DNA from: an uncultured Oscillospiraceae bacterium
Lineage (GTDB): Bacteria > Bacillota > Clostridia > Oscillospirales > Oscillospiraceae
NCBI GenBank assembly: GCA_934565415.1
Contig: CAKTHQ010000020.1
Coordinates: 1 to 40,412, forward strand
Length of the DNA: 40,412 bases
Direction: 5' to 3'
Both the position numbers and the translations under genes were made by a program. The notes below the pieces were generated by a model, which was given only the letters and a program-made list of their open reading frames with translations, was not told the origin of the DNA and did no database searches. Of this stretch, positions 32,423-40,412 are shown in pieces. The stretch's first letter is position 1; each line of letters opens with the position of its first letter.

Positions 32423-35284
32423 TTAGGCGATGGTAAACTCATTGGTGGCCACAGGGGCGCCGTTGAAGTAGACGGTGACGGAGTAGCTGCCGATGTCTGT
32501 GGGGCCCTTGGGCAGGTCCAGCTCACCCAGCTGGTAGTTGCCGTCGAAGAAGATATCGTACCAGTCCAGAGTCTCGGTGGAGACCAGGGAGGGGATGGGG
32601 TCCCCGCCGGCATCCCGGAAGACATACATGACCTGGATGTCCTCATGCTGGACGTAGAACTTGACGGTGGCTTCCAGAGCCATGGACATCTGGTCCCCGG
32701 ACTGGAAGACGGTGGTGTAGTCGCTTTCGGCTACATCATCTGCCAGCCACTTTCCGCTGGGGGTCTTCAGAAGCCGGGACTTGATCTTATCCGCGGACAG
32801 ACCCTGGGTGGAGAAGGGCTCCGCTGCTGTGGTGTCGTAGGTGGTGGTGTTATTGAAGATGGAGGTGTCGTCGGACAGTTGCAGGCTCAGCCGATAGGTG
32901 GTATCCGGAATCATGGGGGAGATGGAAGCGGAGCTGTCGGCGCACTTGATGACGCTGGAGGAATCGGAGTTGTTCAGGGAGTATACCAGAAGCCAGCCGT
33001 CGGCGGGTGCCTTGCCGTCGAAGGTCCAGCTCACATCCAGGGTGCCTTCCTCGGACTCTGTCACATCAAAGGAGGTAATGGTGATGGGGTTGGCGGAAAT
33101 GGTCATCCGGGTGGGCTCGGTCTGCCCGGCGGCGGTAACCTCGATGGTATAGGCAGTATCGTTTTTGGTTTTGCTGAAGGTGGCAATGGTGCCGGTGACG
33201 GTCTGGGTCTCGTCGTACTTGTCGGCATAGCACCGGACGGTCCAGCTGCCAACGGAGATATTGGCGGGGCCTTCCCAGCCGACGGTCAGGTCGCCGTCCA
33301 GACGGGAGATGACCTCCAGATTGTTGGCGGTAATCAGACTGACTACTTTGAACCGGGTATTGGTCTGGCCGGTGAGCTTGGAATCATCGGAAGCGTAGAG
33401 CTGGAAGACATATTCCTTTCCCACAGTCAGGCCCTTCAGGGTCACGGAGTGGCCGGTGAAGTTCTGCATGATGTTCTCTTCCCCTTCGCAGCTGGCGGAG
33501 ACCACCCAGCTTTCGGGGTCGTGGCCGTTGACGGTGAGATTCAGCACCACATAGCCTTCATCAGGCCCGGATATGGCATTGAAGCTGACAATCTCCGTTT
33601 GCCCCTCAGTGGTAAACACATCGGAAATCTGGCCCGTGAGCTTGTGCAGCCCTTCGGAGGTAACCAGAATGTTATACAGGGAGTTGGGGGAAAGGCCGGT
33701 AAAGGTGGCCTTTCCGTCCTGCACGGGGGCCTCCAGGCTGTTGCCGTACACATCGGTGCAATGGACGGTAAGCATACTGTCCGGCACGCCGGAGGATACG
33801 GAGACTACCAGCTCGTCCTGGGTACCGCTGACGGTTAGGCTGTCGATGGGCTGCAGGTAGAAGTTGTTGTAGAACCAATAGCCGAAGCCGCCGAAAACGG
33901 CTGCCAGGACGATCAGCGTCAGCAGCACCAGGGGGGCCTTGCTCTTGGGCTTATCGGAAACGGTGACCGGGGTCACATTCTCCATAATGGGCTTCTTGAC
34001 TGGCCGGGGGGTCATGGTGGGGTAGCGCTGCTGGGGCTTCAGGATGTCCTTCACCTGGTCCAGCTCGCTGTCCAGGTTGAACTCCTGGGGCTCCTCCGGG
34101 GTGACCACCGGGAAGATGATGTCATCCTGGGGCTCCTCCGTCCCGGGCACTTCCGGCGTCTCTTCCTCCGGGATAACCGTCTTTTCCGGCTCCGCGGCGG
34201 CGATACTGCCCGGATTAAAGCGCATGGTGGACTGGGAAAGCAGCTCCTCCTGAATACCTTGGGGCTCTGTGGGCAGCTCCATGCGGATCATGGTGCTGTC
34301 CGTAACGCCGGGGGCGTCCGTTGTTTCCGGCGCTTCCGCCGGAGCGGACACTTCCGGTGCCGCGGGAATGGGGGCTTCCGGAACGACGGCGCCAACGGGG
34401 GTATCCGTCGGGGCACCGGTTTGCAGATAGGAAACAAGAGCCGTTCCCAATTGTTCGGGGCTTTCCCACCGGTCTTCCGGCTTAGGGGCCAGGGCCTTCA
34501 GAATGATCTGGGCCATCGCCTCGTCCGCACCGGCGGGGGCATCCAGGGGCCGGGCGGGGTCTTCCGGCATGGTGGGGAGCACACCGCCGTTAAAGAGCCT
34601 GTAGAGAATCATACCCAGGGCATAGGTGTCCAGGGTGGTGTTCAGGCAGGCCATAGGGTCCCGGACCTCCGGGGCCGTGTAGTCGCTGATATAGCGTTCC
34701 GGCATGGAGCTGTAGCTCAAGTACCGGGTGGATACAAAGCCCAGGTCTGCAATCTGGAAGTGGTCGCCGGATACCATGATGTTCGAGGGCTTCAGATCGA
34801 TGTACAGGTAGCCTGCCCGGCGGCACAGGGAGAGGGCCGCACACAGGTCAATGGCCATGGTAACGGCCTGGGCCTGGGTAATGGTATTCCGGCGGATGGC
34901 TTTTTCCAGAGTCCGGCCGTAGCGGCTGACCAAGTACACCTGGTAACCCAGCCGATCGGTTTTCATAGGAGCTACCTGCCAGCCTACAAAGCCCGCAAAG
35001 CCATCCAGCTTGGAAAGACTCTGCAAAAACTCTGCCTCTGCGGCGGTATCGTCAGCCTGCTGCCGGAAATAGTCCAGGGCAGCGGCGGGGTCCTTGTAGG
35101 CACCCGTTACCAGCAGGGCATCCAGCTGCACCTGGGAAGCGGGCATGGACAGGATCTTTACAATATATTTTTCATCGGAGCTCTCCTTCATAGCCGGGTG
35201 ACAGCTGACACCCGGACGCTCGGCCATGGCACTTCCCAGGTGGAAGCCGTCGAGCAAAGGAGAGACCAAGGATTCTTCGGACAT
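32423..35284 (-). CDS. Transmembrane Ser/Thr kinase with Fn3-like extracellular modules
   Basis: This encodes 953 residues. The kinase domain (residues about 20-290) has the ATP lysine in YIVKIL, catalytic loop YIDLKPSNIM (HRD replaced by Y-I-D, so a non-RD kinase), metal motif ADLGF and the APE-like YTAPEV. The glycine-rich loop is poorly conserved. A Pro/Glu-rich linker follows (290-445), then one membrane helix (about 450-472). An outer part holds about four repeats of roughly 90 residues with Fn3-like strand patterns, plus a C-terminal module. PASTA repeats, usual in Gram-positive PrkC kinases, are absent, as is a PP2C phosphatase gene. AAGGAGG sets the ATG at 35284. It is divergent from the zinc-ribbon/Big2 membrane protein. 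Confidence 0.87.
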   Translation of the reverse strand: MSEESLVSPLLDGFHLGSAMAERPGVSCHPAMKESSDEKYIVKILSMPASQVQLDALLVTGAYKDPAAALDYFRQQADDTAAEAEFLQSLSKLDGFAGFVGWQVAPMKTDRLGYQVYLVSRYGRTLEKAIRRNTITQAQAVTMAIDLCAALSLCRRAGYLYIDLKPSNIMVSGDHFQIADLGFVSTRYLSYSSMPERYISDYTAPEVRDPMACLNTTLDTYALGMILYRLFNGGVLPTMPEDPARPLDAPAGADEAMAQIILKALAPKPEDRWESPEQLGTALVSYLQTGAPTDTPVGAVVPEAPIPAAPEVSAPAEAPETTDAPGVTDSTMIRMELPTEPQGIQEELLSQSTMRFNPGSIAAAEPEKTVIPEEETPEVPGTEEPQDDIIFPVVTPEEPQEFNLDSELDQVKDILKPQQRYPTMTPRPVKKPIMENVTPVTVSDKPKSKAPLVLLTLIVLAAVFGGFGYWFYNNFYLQPIDSLTVSGTQDELVVSVSSGVPDSMLTVHCTDVYGNSLEAPVQDGKATFTGLSPNSLYNILVTSEGLHKLTGQISDVFTTEGQTEIVSFNAISGPDEGYVVLNLTVNGHDPESWVVSASCEGEENIMQNFTGHSVTLKGLTVGKEYVFQLYASDDSKLTGQTNTRFKVVSLITANNLEVISRLDGDLTVGWEGPANISVGSWTVRCYADKYDETQTVTGTIATFSKTKNDTAYTIEVTAAGQTEPTRMTISANPITITSFDVTESEEGTLDVSWTFDGKAPADGWLLVYSLNNSDSSSVIKCADSSASISPMIPDTTYRLSLQLSDDTSIFNNTTTYDTTAAEPFSTQGLSADKIKSRLLKTPSGKWLADDVAESDYTTVFQSGDQMSMALEATVKFYVQHEDIQVMYVFRDAGGDPIPSLVSTETLDWYDIFFDGNYQLGELDLPKGPTDIGSYSVTVYFNGAPVATNEFTIA

Positions 35285-35469
35285 TTGATTCGCCTCCTTA
35301 ACTCCCATATCATACCGGAAAACCAGGAAAAAATCAATCCTTTTCTTTATTCAAACATAACGATTGTATGAATAGACGGAGAAATCCCTATTTACAGCAC
35401 TCCAGCCGGGCCAAAGTCCTTCTCAAAGGGCACTGTAAAAAATACCAGCGGGAAAATCTGCCTTTCCTC

Positions 35470-35498
35470 TTGTAATCTGAAAAAAATAGTGATATAAT
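35470..35498 (+). promoter_or_regulatory. Promoter of the zinc-ribbon membrane protein gene
   Basis: TTGTAA (35470-35475) and TATAAT (35493-35498) are separated by 17 bases. Transcription near 35505 would leave a leader of about 120 bases before the ATG. Confidence 0.75.
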
Positions 35499-35522
35499 TT
35501 GACGATAAAAGGGAACCTTTGG

Positions 35523-35607
35523 CCGGGAGCGCTCTGCGCTTTGCAGAAGCTCTGCCCGGGACAAAGAAGCAAAAAACTTGGGCGTTTCCGTCCATTGCGG
35601 AAAGCCC
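35523..35607 (+). promoter_or_regulatory. Structured 5' leader with two hairpins
   Basis: Between the promoter and the ribosome binding site (AGGAGG, 35614-35619) two stem-loops can be drawn. The first is imperfect (35523-35559, CCGGG paired with CCCGG, inner TCTGC with GCAGA). The second is 10 bp with one bulged G (35580-35607), ending 6 bases before the ribosome site. It matches no riboswitch class that I recognise. With the promoter it makes up most of the 342-base gap 35285-35626; the rest (35285-35469) shows no further element I can name. Confidence 0.45.
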
Positions 35608-35626
35608 ATGGTGAGGAGGATTATCC

Positions 35627-36700
35627 ATGAGTAAGATCACTTGCGAGGTTTGCGGCACCGTATTCCCGGATACGGCTTCCTGCTGCCCCATCTGCGGCTG
35701 GTCCCCCAAGGGGGAGCAGGCTCAGGCAGAGCCCGGCATGGGAGAATTTGATGTAAATGCCCCTAAGGCGCCGGAAGCACCGGCCGCGGCGGAAATGCAC
35801 CAGGGCCGGAATCCCCAGCAGGGCCGCCGGATCTTTGATTTTGACGAGGCCAACGGCCCCAAGGTTGCTTCCGCCCATACGGAGGACGACGATACCGCCT
35901 ACTATGGCGGGGAAACGCCCATGGAAGAGCAGCCCCGCAAGACCAATACGGCGCTTGTAGTGATTCTGGTGATGTTTATTGTACTGGTGCTGCTGGTAAC
36001 CGGAATTTTGGTGGTGAAGTTCCTGCTGCCCGGGAAAAAGGCTGAGGATACCAAGGCCACTACCAATCCCACCATTATGGCGGAGACCGTAGAGACCATG
36101 GCCACCGAGCCGGAAACCACCGAGGCACCTACCGTGCCCTGCACCAGCCTGTATGCCCCCACGGTAAGCACCCTGACCAAGGAAGGGGAGCTGTGGAAGC
36201 TGAATGTAAAAGCCTCCCCCGAGGATACCACCGATGAAATTACCTACACCTCCGAGGACGAGAGCGTGGTTACCGTCAGTGCGGAGGGCAACGTGACGGC
36301 GGTAGGCAATGGTACTACCAACATTGTGGTTACCTGCGGCGACCAGACGGTAAAGTGCCCGGTTACCGTGGCCATCGAAGAGACGGAGCCCACTACCGAG
36401 GCTACCGAAGCCACCGAGGCTGCCGAAGCGGATGCCACCGAGGAAACCAAGTCTTCCTCCTCCGGCGATGTGACTCTGAAGCTGAAGCGGTCCGATATTA
36501 CCTTCTCCCGGCTGGGCGTATACTACACGCTGCAGCTGGACTGTGACCTGGATGCGTCGGATGTGACCTGGAGAACCTCCAACTCCGCCATTGCCAATGT
36601 GAACAACGGCGTGGTAACCGCTATGGGCCCTGGCATTGCCAAGATCACCGCCAAGTACGGCGACCAGGAAGTCAGCTGCATTGTCCGCTGCAAGTTCTAA
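35627..36700 (+). CDS. Zinc-ribbon, single-pass membrane protein with Big2-like domains
   Basis: This encodes 357 residues. The N-terminus is a cytoplasmic zinc ribbon (CEVCG at residues 6-10, CPICGW about 21-26), followed by a low-complexity linker and one membrane helix (about 107-131). Outside are a Thr/Glu-rich spacer, a first bacterial Ig-like (Big2) module with YTSEDESVVTVSAEGNVTAVGNG, a second TE-rich spacer, and a second Big2 module with WRTSNSAIANVNNGVVTAMGPG. The architecture mirrors the divergently encoded kinase: inside domain, one helix, Ig-fold modules outside. A joint function as a surface sensor and target is attractive but unproven. Confidence 0.83.
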   Translation: MSKITCEVCGTVFPDTASCCPICGWSPKGEQAQAEPGMGEFDVNAPKAPEAPAAAEMHQGRNPQQGRRIFDFDEANGPKVASAHTEDDDTAYYGGETPMEEQPRKTNTALVVILVMFIVLVLLVTGILVVKFLLPGKKAEDTKATTNPTIMAETVETMATEPETTEAPTVPCTSLYAPTVSTLTKEGELWKLNVKASPEDTTDEITYTSEDESVVTVSAEGNVTAVGNGTTNIVVTCGDQTVKCPVTVAIEETEPTTEATEATEAAEADATEETKSSSSGDVTLKLKRSDITFSRLGVYYTLQLDCDLDASDVTWRTSNSAIANVNNGVVTAMGPGIAKITAKYGDQEVSCIVRCKF

Positions 36701-36713
36701 AAGAAAACAAAGG

Positions 36714-36740
36714 CCCGGTCCTAAAACAGGACCGGGTTTT
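36714..36740. terminator. Terminator between convergent genes
   Basis: A perfect 9-bp stem (36714-36722 with 36728-36736), loop AAAAC, then TTTTG on the plus strand. It serves the zinc-ribbon gene and possibly the convergent DUF378 gene. Confidence 0.85.
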
Positions 36741-36741
36741 G

Positions 36742-36945
36742 TTATTCGGCATCCCGAAAGGCTGCCTTGCGGAAGAAAAAGGTGATGCACCATAATCCGG
36801 CCAGGCCTACCAGGGTATACACAATGCGGCTCAAAATGCTTGCCGAGCCGCCGAAGAGCCAGGCCACCAGGTCAAAGCGGCACAGGCCCACAAGTCCCCA
36901 ATTGATGCAGCCGATGACCGATAAGATCAGAGCAACGGTATCCAA
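36742..36945 (-). CDS. DUF378 family small membrane protein
   Basis: This encodes 67 residues with two membrane helices. The motif IGCINWGLVGLCRFDLVAWLFGG is characteristic of DUF378, a widespread small membrane family of unknown function. The frame is open from an ATG at 36981, but AAAGGAGGG (about 36952-36960) lies 6 bases before TTG at 36945 and the family N-terminus starts there, so I choose TTG. It is monocistronic; no good promoter is visible in the 90 bases upstream. Confidence 0.8.
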   Translation of the reverse strand: MDTVALILSVIGCINWGLVGLCRFDLVAWLFGGSASILSRIVYTLVGLAGLWCITFFFRKAAFRDAE

Positions 36946-37038
36946 TACGATCCCTCCTTTGGACAGGAAGAGCATACCCAATTGGGGCGGGTTTTATTCT
37001 CCCGATGACGGCACTGCATCCTGATTTTGCGAATCAAC

Positions 37039-37070
37039 AACCCCGGGACTGCCATAACAGCCCCGGGGTT
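37039..37070 (-). terminator. Terminator after ychF
   Basis: A 9-bp stem (37039-37047 with 37062-37070) lies 9 bases beyond the ychF stop. On the minus strand it is followed by GTTGTTGATT, a moderate T-run. Confidence 0.7.
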
Positions 37071-37078
37071 TTGCAGCA

Positions 37079-38176
37079 TTATACGTTAAACAGGAAGTTG
37101 ACGATGTCGCCGTCCTTCATCACATAGTCCTTGCCCTCACTGCGGACCAGACCCTTTGCCTTGGCGGCGGCCATGGTGCCGCAGGCCTTCATATCCTCGA
37201 AGGCGATGACCTCGGCCCGGATGAAGCCCCGCTCAAAATCGGTGTGGATCTTACCGGCGGCCTGGGGGGCCTTGGTGCCCTTCTTAATGGTCCAGGCCCG
37301 GCACTCGTCGGAACCGGCGGTCAGGAAAGAGATAAGGCCCAATAGGGTGTAGCTGCTGCGGATCAGCCGGTCCAGGCCGGATTCCTTCACGCCCAGCTCT
37401 TCCATGAACATGGCCTTCTCCTCGGGATCGTCCAGCTCGGCAATGTCAGCCTCCAGCTTGGCACAGATGGGGATAATCTGGCTGCCCTCTTCCTCGGCCA
37501 GCTTCTTCACCGCCAGGTAGTGGCGGCTGCTCTCCGGATCGTTGACCTCGTCCTCGGAAAGGTTGGCAACATAGATGGTCTTCTTCAGGGTCAGCAGGTC
37601 AGAGGTGGAAATCAGGGCCAGGTCCTCGTCACTGCATTCAAAGGTCCGGGCCAGCTTGCCCTGGTTCAGGTGGGTCAGCAGGTCCGAGAACAGCTCGGCT
37701 TCCTTCAGGAACCGCTTATCGCCGCCCTTGGCTGCCTTCTGGCACTTGTCGATGCGCCGCTCCACCATCTCAATGTCGGCCATGACAAGCTCCAGATTGA
37801 TGATGTCGATATCCCGCAGGGGATCGGTGGAGCCCTCTACATGAGTCACGTTGGAATCTTCAAAGCACCTTACCACATGAACAATGGCATCGGTGGTGCG
37901 GATGTTCGACAGGAACTTATTGCCCAGGCCCTCACCCTTGGAGGCGCCCTTTACCAGGCCTGCAATGTCCACAAATTCAATGACGGCGGGGGTCACCTTC
38001 TTGGGCTTGTGCAGATCGGCAAGCCAGGTAAGCCGCTCGTCCGGCACGGAAACCACGCCCACGTTGGGGTCGATGGTGCAGAAAGCATAGTTGTCGGCAG
38101 GGACGCCGGCATTGGTAATGGCATTGAACAGAGTGGATTTGCCCACATTGGGCAGTCCCACGATACCTAATTTCAT
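37079..38176 (-). CDS. ychF: Redox-responsive ATPase YchF (OLA1 family)
   Basis: YchF is a ribosome-associated P-loop protein of the Obg/TRAFAC class that prefers ATP. The 365-residue product has G1 GLPNVGKST (residues 7-15), G3 [10 protein letters not shown], a coiled-coil insertion and a C-terminal TGS domain ([19 protein letters not shown]). AAAGGAG precedes the ATG. An integrase gene on the same strand ends only 94 bases upstream with no clear terminator or promoter between, so ychF may be transcribed through the integrase or from a weak promoter in that gap. Confidence 0.97.
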   Translation of the reverse strand: MKLGIVGLPNVGKSTLFNAITNAGVPADNYAFCTIDPNVGVVSVPDERLTWLADLHKPKKVTPAVIEFVDIAGLVKGASKGEGLGNKFLSNIRTTDAIVHVVRCFEDSNVTHVEGSTDPLRDIDIINLELVMADIEMVERRIDKCQKAAKGGDKRFLKEAELFSDLLTHLNQGKLARTFECSDEDLALISTSDLLTLKKTIYVANLSEDEVNDPESSRHYLAVKKLAEEEGSQIIPICAKLEADIAELDDPEEKAMFMEELGVKESGLDRLIRSSYTLLGLISFLTAGSDECRAWTIKKGTKAPQAAGKIHTDFERGFIRAEVIAFEDMKACGTMAAAKAKGLVRSEGKDYVMKDGDIVNFLFNV

Positions 38177-38229
38177 ATTTTTAAAATCTCCTTTATTTTC
38201 TAGATTGTTTTTGACATAAGGGGTGGTTT

Positions 38230-38270
38230 CCGCACCAATTCCGCACCGATTTTTCCCCAGCGCACCAATT
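38230..38270 (-). repeat. Three AATTGGTGCGS direct repeats next to int
   Basis: On the minus strand AATTGGTGCGC (38270-38260), AATCGGTGCGG (38251-38241) and AATTGGTGCGG (38240-38230) lie directly after the int stop. Related sites recur upstream of int at 39554-39590. Position and repetition fit arm-type binding sites of the tyrosine recombinase. Confidence 0.6.
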
Positions 38271-39458
38271 TTAACCGGCGCAGGCGGCAGCCTGCTCGAA
38301 TTGTTTCACGGCGGAGACAAGGGAAATGTCTGTAACGTGTACATAGCGATCCATGGTGGTTTTGATGCTTGCGTGACCGAGCAGCCGTTGCAGGACTTTT
38401 GGCATAACGCCCCGCTCGATGGCACGGGTGGCATAGGTGTGCCGCAGGGCGTGCATACAAAATCGTCGGATGCCGGCCTCGTCGCAAAGCTTATACAGGT
38501 GCGTATCGTAGGAGCTGTTTTTGGCAGGTTCGCCGGTGCGGTAGTTGATAAAAACCAGGTCCCGCATACACAGGTATTTGGTCTGACCCGTTCGACGATC
38601 CACATATTCCAGAACCTGCGACAGCAGCTCGGATTCTTTGCGGGTATGCCGTTCATCGTAGCACGATTTTAAGATGTTGTACGCCTGATTCGTCAGAGGG
38701 ATGGTTCGGTAGCTGCTGGCGGTCTTTGGAGGGCCAGCCCGCCAAACGCCTTCTCCGTGGCGATATTCCAGAGTCTTGCTGACGGTAAGTGTCCGCTTTT
38801 TCCAATCGATGGCATCCCGGGTGAGGCCAATCATTTCCGAGGTTCGCAAACCGGTTTCCAACAGAAGCGCATATTGCCTGTAGTTGTGGGAGCGTTTCGC
38901 TGCCTCCAGAAATTTTTTCTGTTCTTCCACAGTCAGGAATTTGATGTCATCCACAGCCCGAACGGGTTTTGTATAGCGAACACCGTCCATGGGATGCTTA
39001 ATAAGCATATCATTCATAACTGCGGCCCGGAACATGGTTCCCATGGTGATGTATGCCTGACGAATGGTGGAACCTGCGTAGGTCGTTTCCATTTGGTTCA
39101 GGACGATTTTGCAATGCATGGGTTTGACATCACACAGACGCATATTCCCGATGACTGGTTGAATATTGATTCGATACCGTTCCCGGTAGTTCCGTTTTGT
39201 GTTTGAAGCTAGATCTACAATCAGATTGTCAATCCAGAACGAAAACCAGGAATCTACTGTCATATCGGAGGAAGCGGTAACCAGACCATGTTTCTCCTCA
39301 TATTGTATATCAGCCAGCCAGTTACGGGCTTCCGGGAGTGTATCAAAATGCTTTTCCCTGCGGGAACCGTTTTTGGAAGTAAATCTGGCGGTGTACTTTC
39401 CGTCCTTTCTTTGGCAGATACCTTTGCCGCATTCTTTGCCTTTTAGGTTTTTGCCCAT
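38271..39458 (-). CDS. int: Tyrosine-type site-specific integrase (Tn916-like)
   Basis: This encodes 395 residues. The N-terminus (KGICQRKDGKYTARFTSKNG) is an AP2-like arm-binding domain, followed by a SAM-like core-binding domain (about 65-165) and the catalytic domain. Active-site residues are visible: Arg in TGLRTSEMIGL (about 204), Lys in PPKTASSYRT (about 245), HALRHTYATR (about 336), His in LLGHASIKTT (about 360) and the nucleophile Tyr in MDRYVHVTD (about 371), so it looks active. AAGGAG precedes the ATG. An excisionase gene lies just upstream in the same orientation. No transfer or phage genes are seen within the window, so the rest of the element is lost or lies beyond the right edge. 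Confidence 0.94.
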   Translation of the reverse strand: MGKNLKGKECGKGICQRKDGKYTARFTSKNGSRREKHFDTLPEARNWLADIQYEEKHGLVTASSDMTVDSWFSFWIDNLIVDLASNTKRNYRERYRINIQPVIGNMRLCDVKPMHCKIVLNQMETTYAGSTIRQAYITMGTMFRAAVMNDMLIKHPMDGVRYTKPVRAVDDIKFLTVEEQKKFLEAAKRSHNYRQYALLLETGLRTSEMIGLTRDAIDWKKRTLTVSKTLEYRHGEGVWRAGPPKTASSYRTIPLTNQAYNILKSCYDERHTRKESELLSQVLEYVDRRTGQTKYLCMRDLVFINYRTGEPAKNSSYDTHLYKLCDEAGIRRFCMHALRHTYATRAIERGVMPKVLQRLLGHASIKTTMDRYVHVTDISLVSAVKQFEQAAACAG

Positions 39459-39509
39459 TCGTGAACTCCTTTCCTGAGTACAGGAAACGTAGTTTCACCA
39501 CGACGCTCT

Positions 39510-39538
39510 AATATACCATAAAAGCGTGAGTTTTTCAA
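39510..39538 (-). promoter_or_regulatory. Promoter of int
   Basis: On the minus strand TTGAAA (39538-39533) and TATATT (39515-39510) are separated by 17 bases, 51 bases before the int ATG. Confidence 0.65.
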
Positions 39539-39553
39539 TATCTTTTGGGCTTT

Positions 39554-39590
39554 TTGGTGCGCACCAATTTGACATTTCCGGCACCATTTT
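39554..39590 (-). repeat. GGTGCG sites between xis and int, with a 14-bp palindrome
   Basis: TTGGTGCGCACCAA (39554-39567) is a perfect palindrome and AAAATGGTGCCGG (39590-39578) is a further relative. They match the sites at 38230-38270 and lie just upstream of the int promoter, so integrase or excisionase binding here could also control int expression. Confidence 0.6.
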
Positions 39591-39609
39591 ATGGAGAAAT
39601 CGTTTGGTT

Positions 39610-39831
39610 TCAAATGGCAGCCATTCCTTCAATGTATTCTTCAAAGGCTTTCCGTTTTACCAGTTTTTTCGTACCCACAAACAGCACGAAGGGGCAGTTG
39701 GGGCGCTTCAGCATTTCATCGATTTTGTTGATTCCAATGTTGCTGTACTCCGCTGCTTCCCGGATAGAGAGCAGCATTTTTCGGTCAATCGGCAGGAGCA
39801 TTGCCTGCTGTTCTTGATTTGTCATAGGCAA
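39610..39831 (-). CDS. xis: Excisionase (Tn916 Xis-like)
   Basis: This encodes 73 residues with a winged-helix excisionase pattern: LLSIREAAEYSNIGINKIDEML followed by FVLFVGTKKLVKRKAFEEYIEG. Such proteins bend DNA at the element ends and direct integrase to excision. The start is probably TTG at 39831, with AAAGG 9 bases upstream; the ATG at 39825 is possible but 15 bases from that site. It precedes int by 151 bases on the same strand. The 142 bases upstream (39832-39973) hold no convincing promoter. Confidence 0.85.
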   Translation of the reverse strand: MPMTNQEQQAMLLPIDRKMLLSIREAAEYSNIGINKIDEMLKRPNCPFVLFVGTKKLVKRKAFEEYIEGMAAI

Positions 39832-39973
39832 AAATAATATCCTTTCTTTTTACAATCGGCCAAGATTTTCGCTGGCTATCGCACGATGATTTCCATTTGT
39901 GCTAATATTGTTCTATACGTTAGCAAGAAAGTAATTCAAAAGCTGCCACAGTATCAGTTCCTCAACCTTTTAT

Positions 39974-40285
39974 TTAGGATTCACAACACACAATCATGTT
40001 TCTGCATTCTTTCTGTAAATCGGAAAAGATACCCCACATTGGTTTACAGTATTCCTGTAATTCATTTGGCATCGACTGGAACCCTCTTATCTGAATTGTC
40101 CTGCTCTCATTCTCATCAAAGTATCCATCGATGCAATCCCGAACTGCATCCCCGTTTTTTCCGCAGCACGCTGGAAATCCGAAACTTTTTCGAATGCGTT
40201 CATGGAGATCATCCAGATATTTGCATCCAGAAAAGTCAACAACAATGGGATTATCTGTTACCAATGTATATGCATAATAGTCCAT
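39974..40285 (-). CDS. Barstar-like ribonuclease inhibitor
   Basis: This encodes 103 residues. The segment VVDFSGCKYLDDLHERIRKS, followed by PACCGKNGDAVRDCIDG, matches barstar (G-x-x-x-x-x-x-x-L-H, then P-x-x-Y/C-G-x-N-x-D-A-x-x-D-C). Barstar inhibits barnase-type RNases with an acidic helix, and the DGYFDENESR region could supply it. CGGAGG lies 7 bases before the ATG at 40285. The longer open frame to 40351 runs into the tRNA and is not coding. No RNase toxin gene is adjacent, so it is an orphan immunity or antitoxin-like gene. The tRNA-Trp terminator lies only 12 bases upstream of its start codon, leaving no room for an own promoter. Confidence 0.75.
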   Translation of the reverse strand: MDYYAYTLVTDNPIVVDFSGCKYLDDLHERIRKSFGFPACCGKNGDAVRDCIDGYFDENESRTIQIRGFQSMPNELQEYCKPMWGIFSDLQKECRNMIVCCES

Positions 40286-40296
40286 TTTCACACCTC

Positions 40297-40334
40297 CGAA
40301 AAAAGAAAACCACCGAACAAATCTTGTTCGGTGG
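40297..40334 (-). terminator. Terminator after tRNA-Trp
   Basis: A perfect 11-bp stem (40310-40320 with 40324-40334), 3-base loop, then on the minus strand GTTTTCTTTTTT. It lies 4 bases after the encoded CCA end of the tRNA and just before the barstar ribosome binding site. Confidence 0.9.
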
Positions 40335-40337
40335 CTT

Positions 40338-40412
<75 letters not shown>

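Noticed and set aside
32312..33838. 508-residue plus-strand open frame opposite the kinase extracellular region
   Set aside because: The product is Gly/Val-rich low-complexity sequence, while the minus strand gives a coherent kinase with repeats.
38177..38270. Repeat of the tRNA-Trp 3' end as an attachment site near int
   Set aside because: No stretch matching the tRNA 3' end was found here, so tRNA-Trp is not supported as the integration target of this integrase.

Overview
The window reads as a chromosomal segment of an endospore-forming, Gram-positive anaerobe of the class Clostridia, probably an Oscillospirales-type gut bacterium. The reasons are a SpoIVB sporulation protease, strong AGGAGG ribosome binding sites with several TTG or GTG starts, folate-type TrmFO, GC-rich housekeeping genes, and a Tn916-like integrase. 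The genus is not determined from sequence alone.

Layout. 1-2370 is an AT-rich accessory patch: a GNAT acetyltransferase, a DUF1016 PD-(D/E)XK nuclease and a small lipoprotein. It is split by a fragment of a second, diverged spoIVB 3' end that duplicates the end of the intact spoIVB at 2430-3392. 3521-6355 holds a palindromic intergenic repeat, msrC and an iscS-iscU-iscR Fe-S operon with two matching dyads around its promoter. 6361-9799 is a minus-strand envelope operon: GtrII-type glucosyltransferase, small membrane protein, OpgB/LtaS-type phosphoglycerol transferase. 10086-18481 carries uvrA, an acyltransferase, an XRE-AbrB fusion regulator, a histidine-kinase-like protein without its phosphoacceptor His, radC and uvrB.

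18495-27992 is one long plus-strand operon: ktrB, ktrA, a SpoU-family rRNA methyltransferase, dprA, topA, trmFO, plsX and rnc, closed by a strong terminator. 28049-31891 contains a decayed TetR regulator and a heterodimeric ABC exporter. 31966-36945 has a lipoprotein and a divergent pair of single-pass membrane proteins: a Ser/Thr kinase with Fn3-like extracellular modules, and a zinc-ribbon protein with Big2-like extracellular modules behind a structured leader. A DUF378 gene follows.

37079-40412 holds ychF, then an integrase/excisionase module bracketed by repeated GGTGCG sites, a barstar-like gene and tRNA-Trp, which is cut by the window end one base short of its 5' end.

Most promising for follow-up: the spoIVB-anchored cassette structure at the left end, the Fn3 kinase/zinc-ribbon pair with its leader RNA, the His-less kinase, and the barstar gene between a tRNA terminator and an integrase module.
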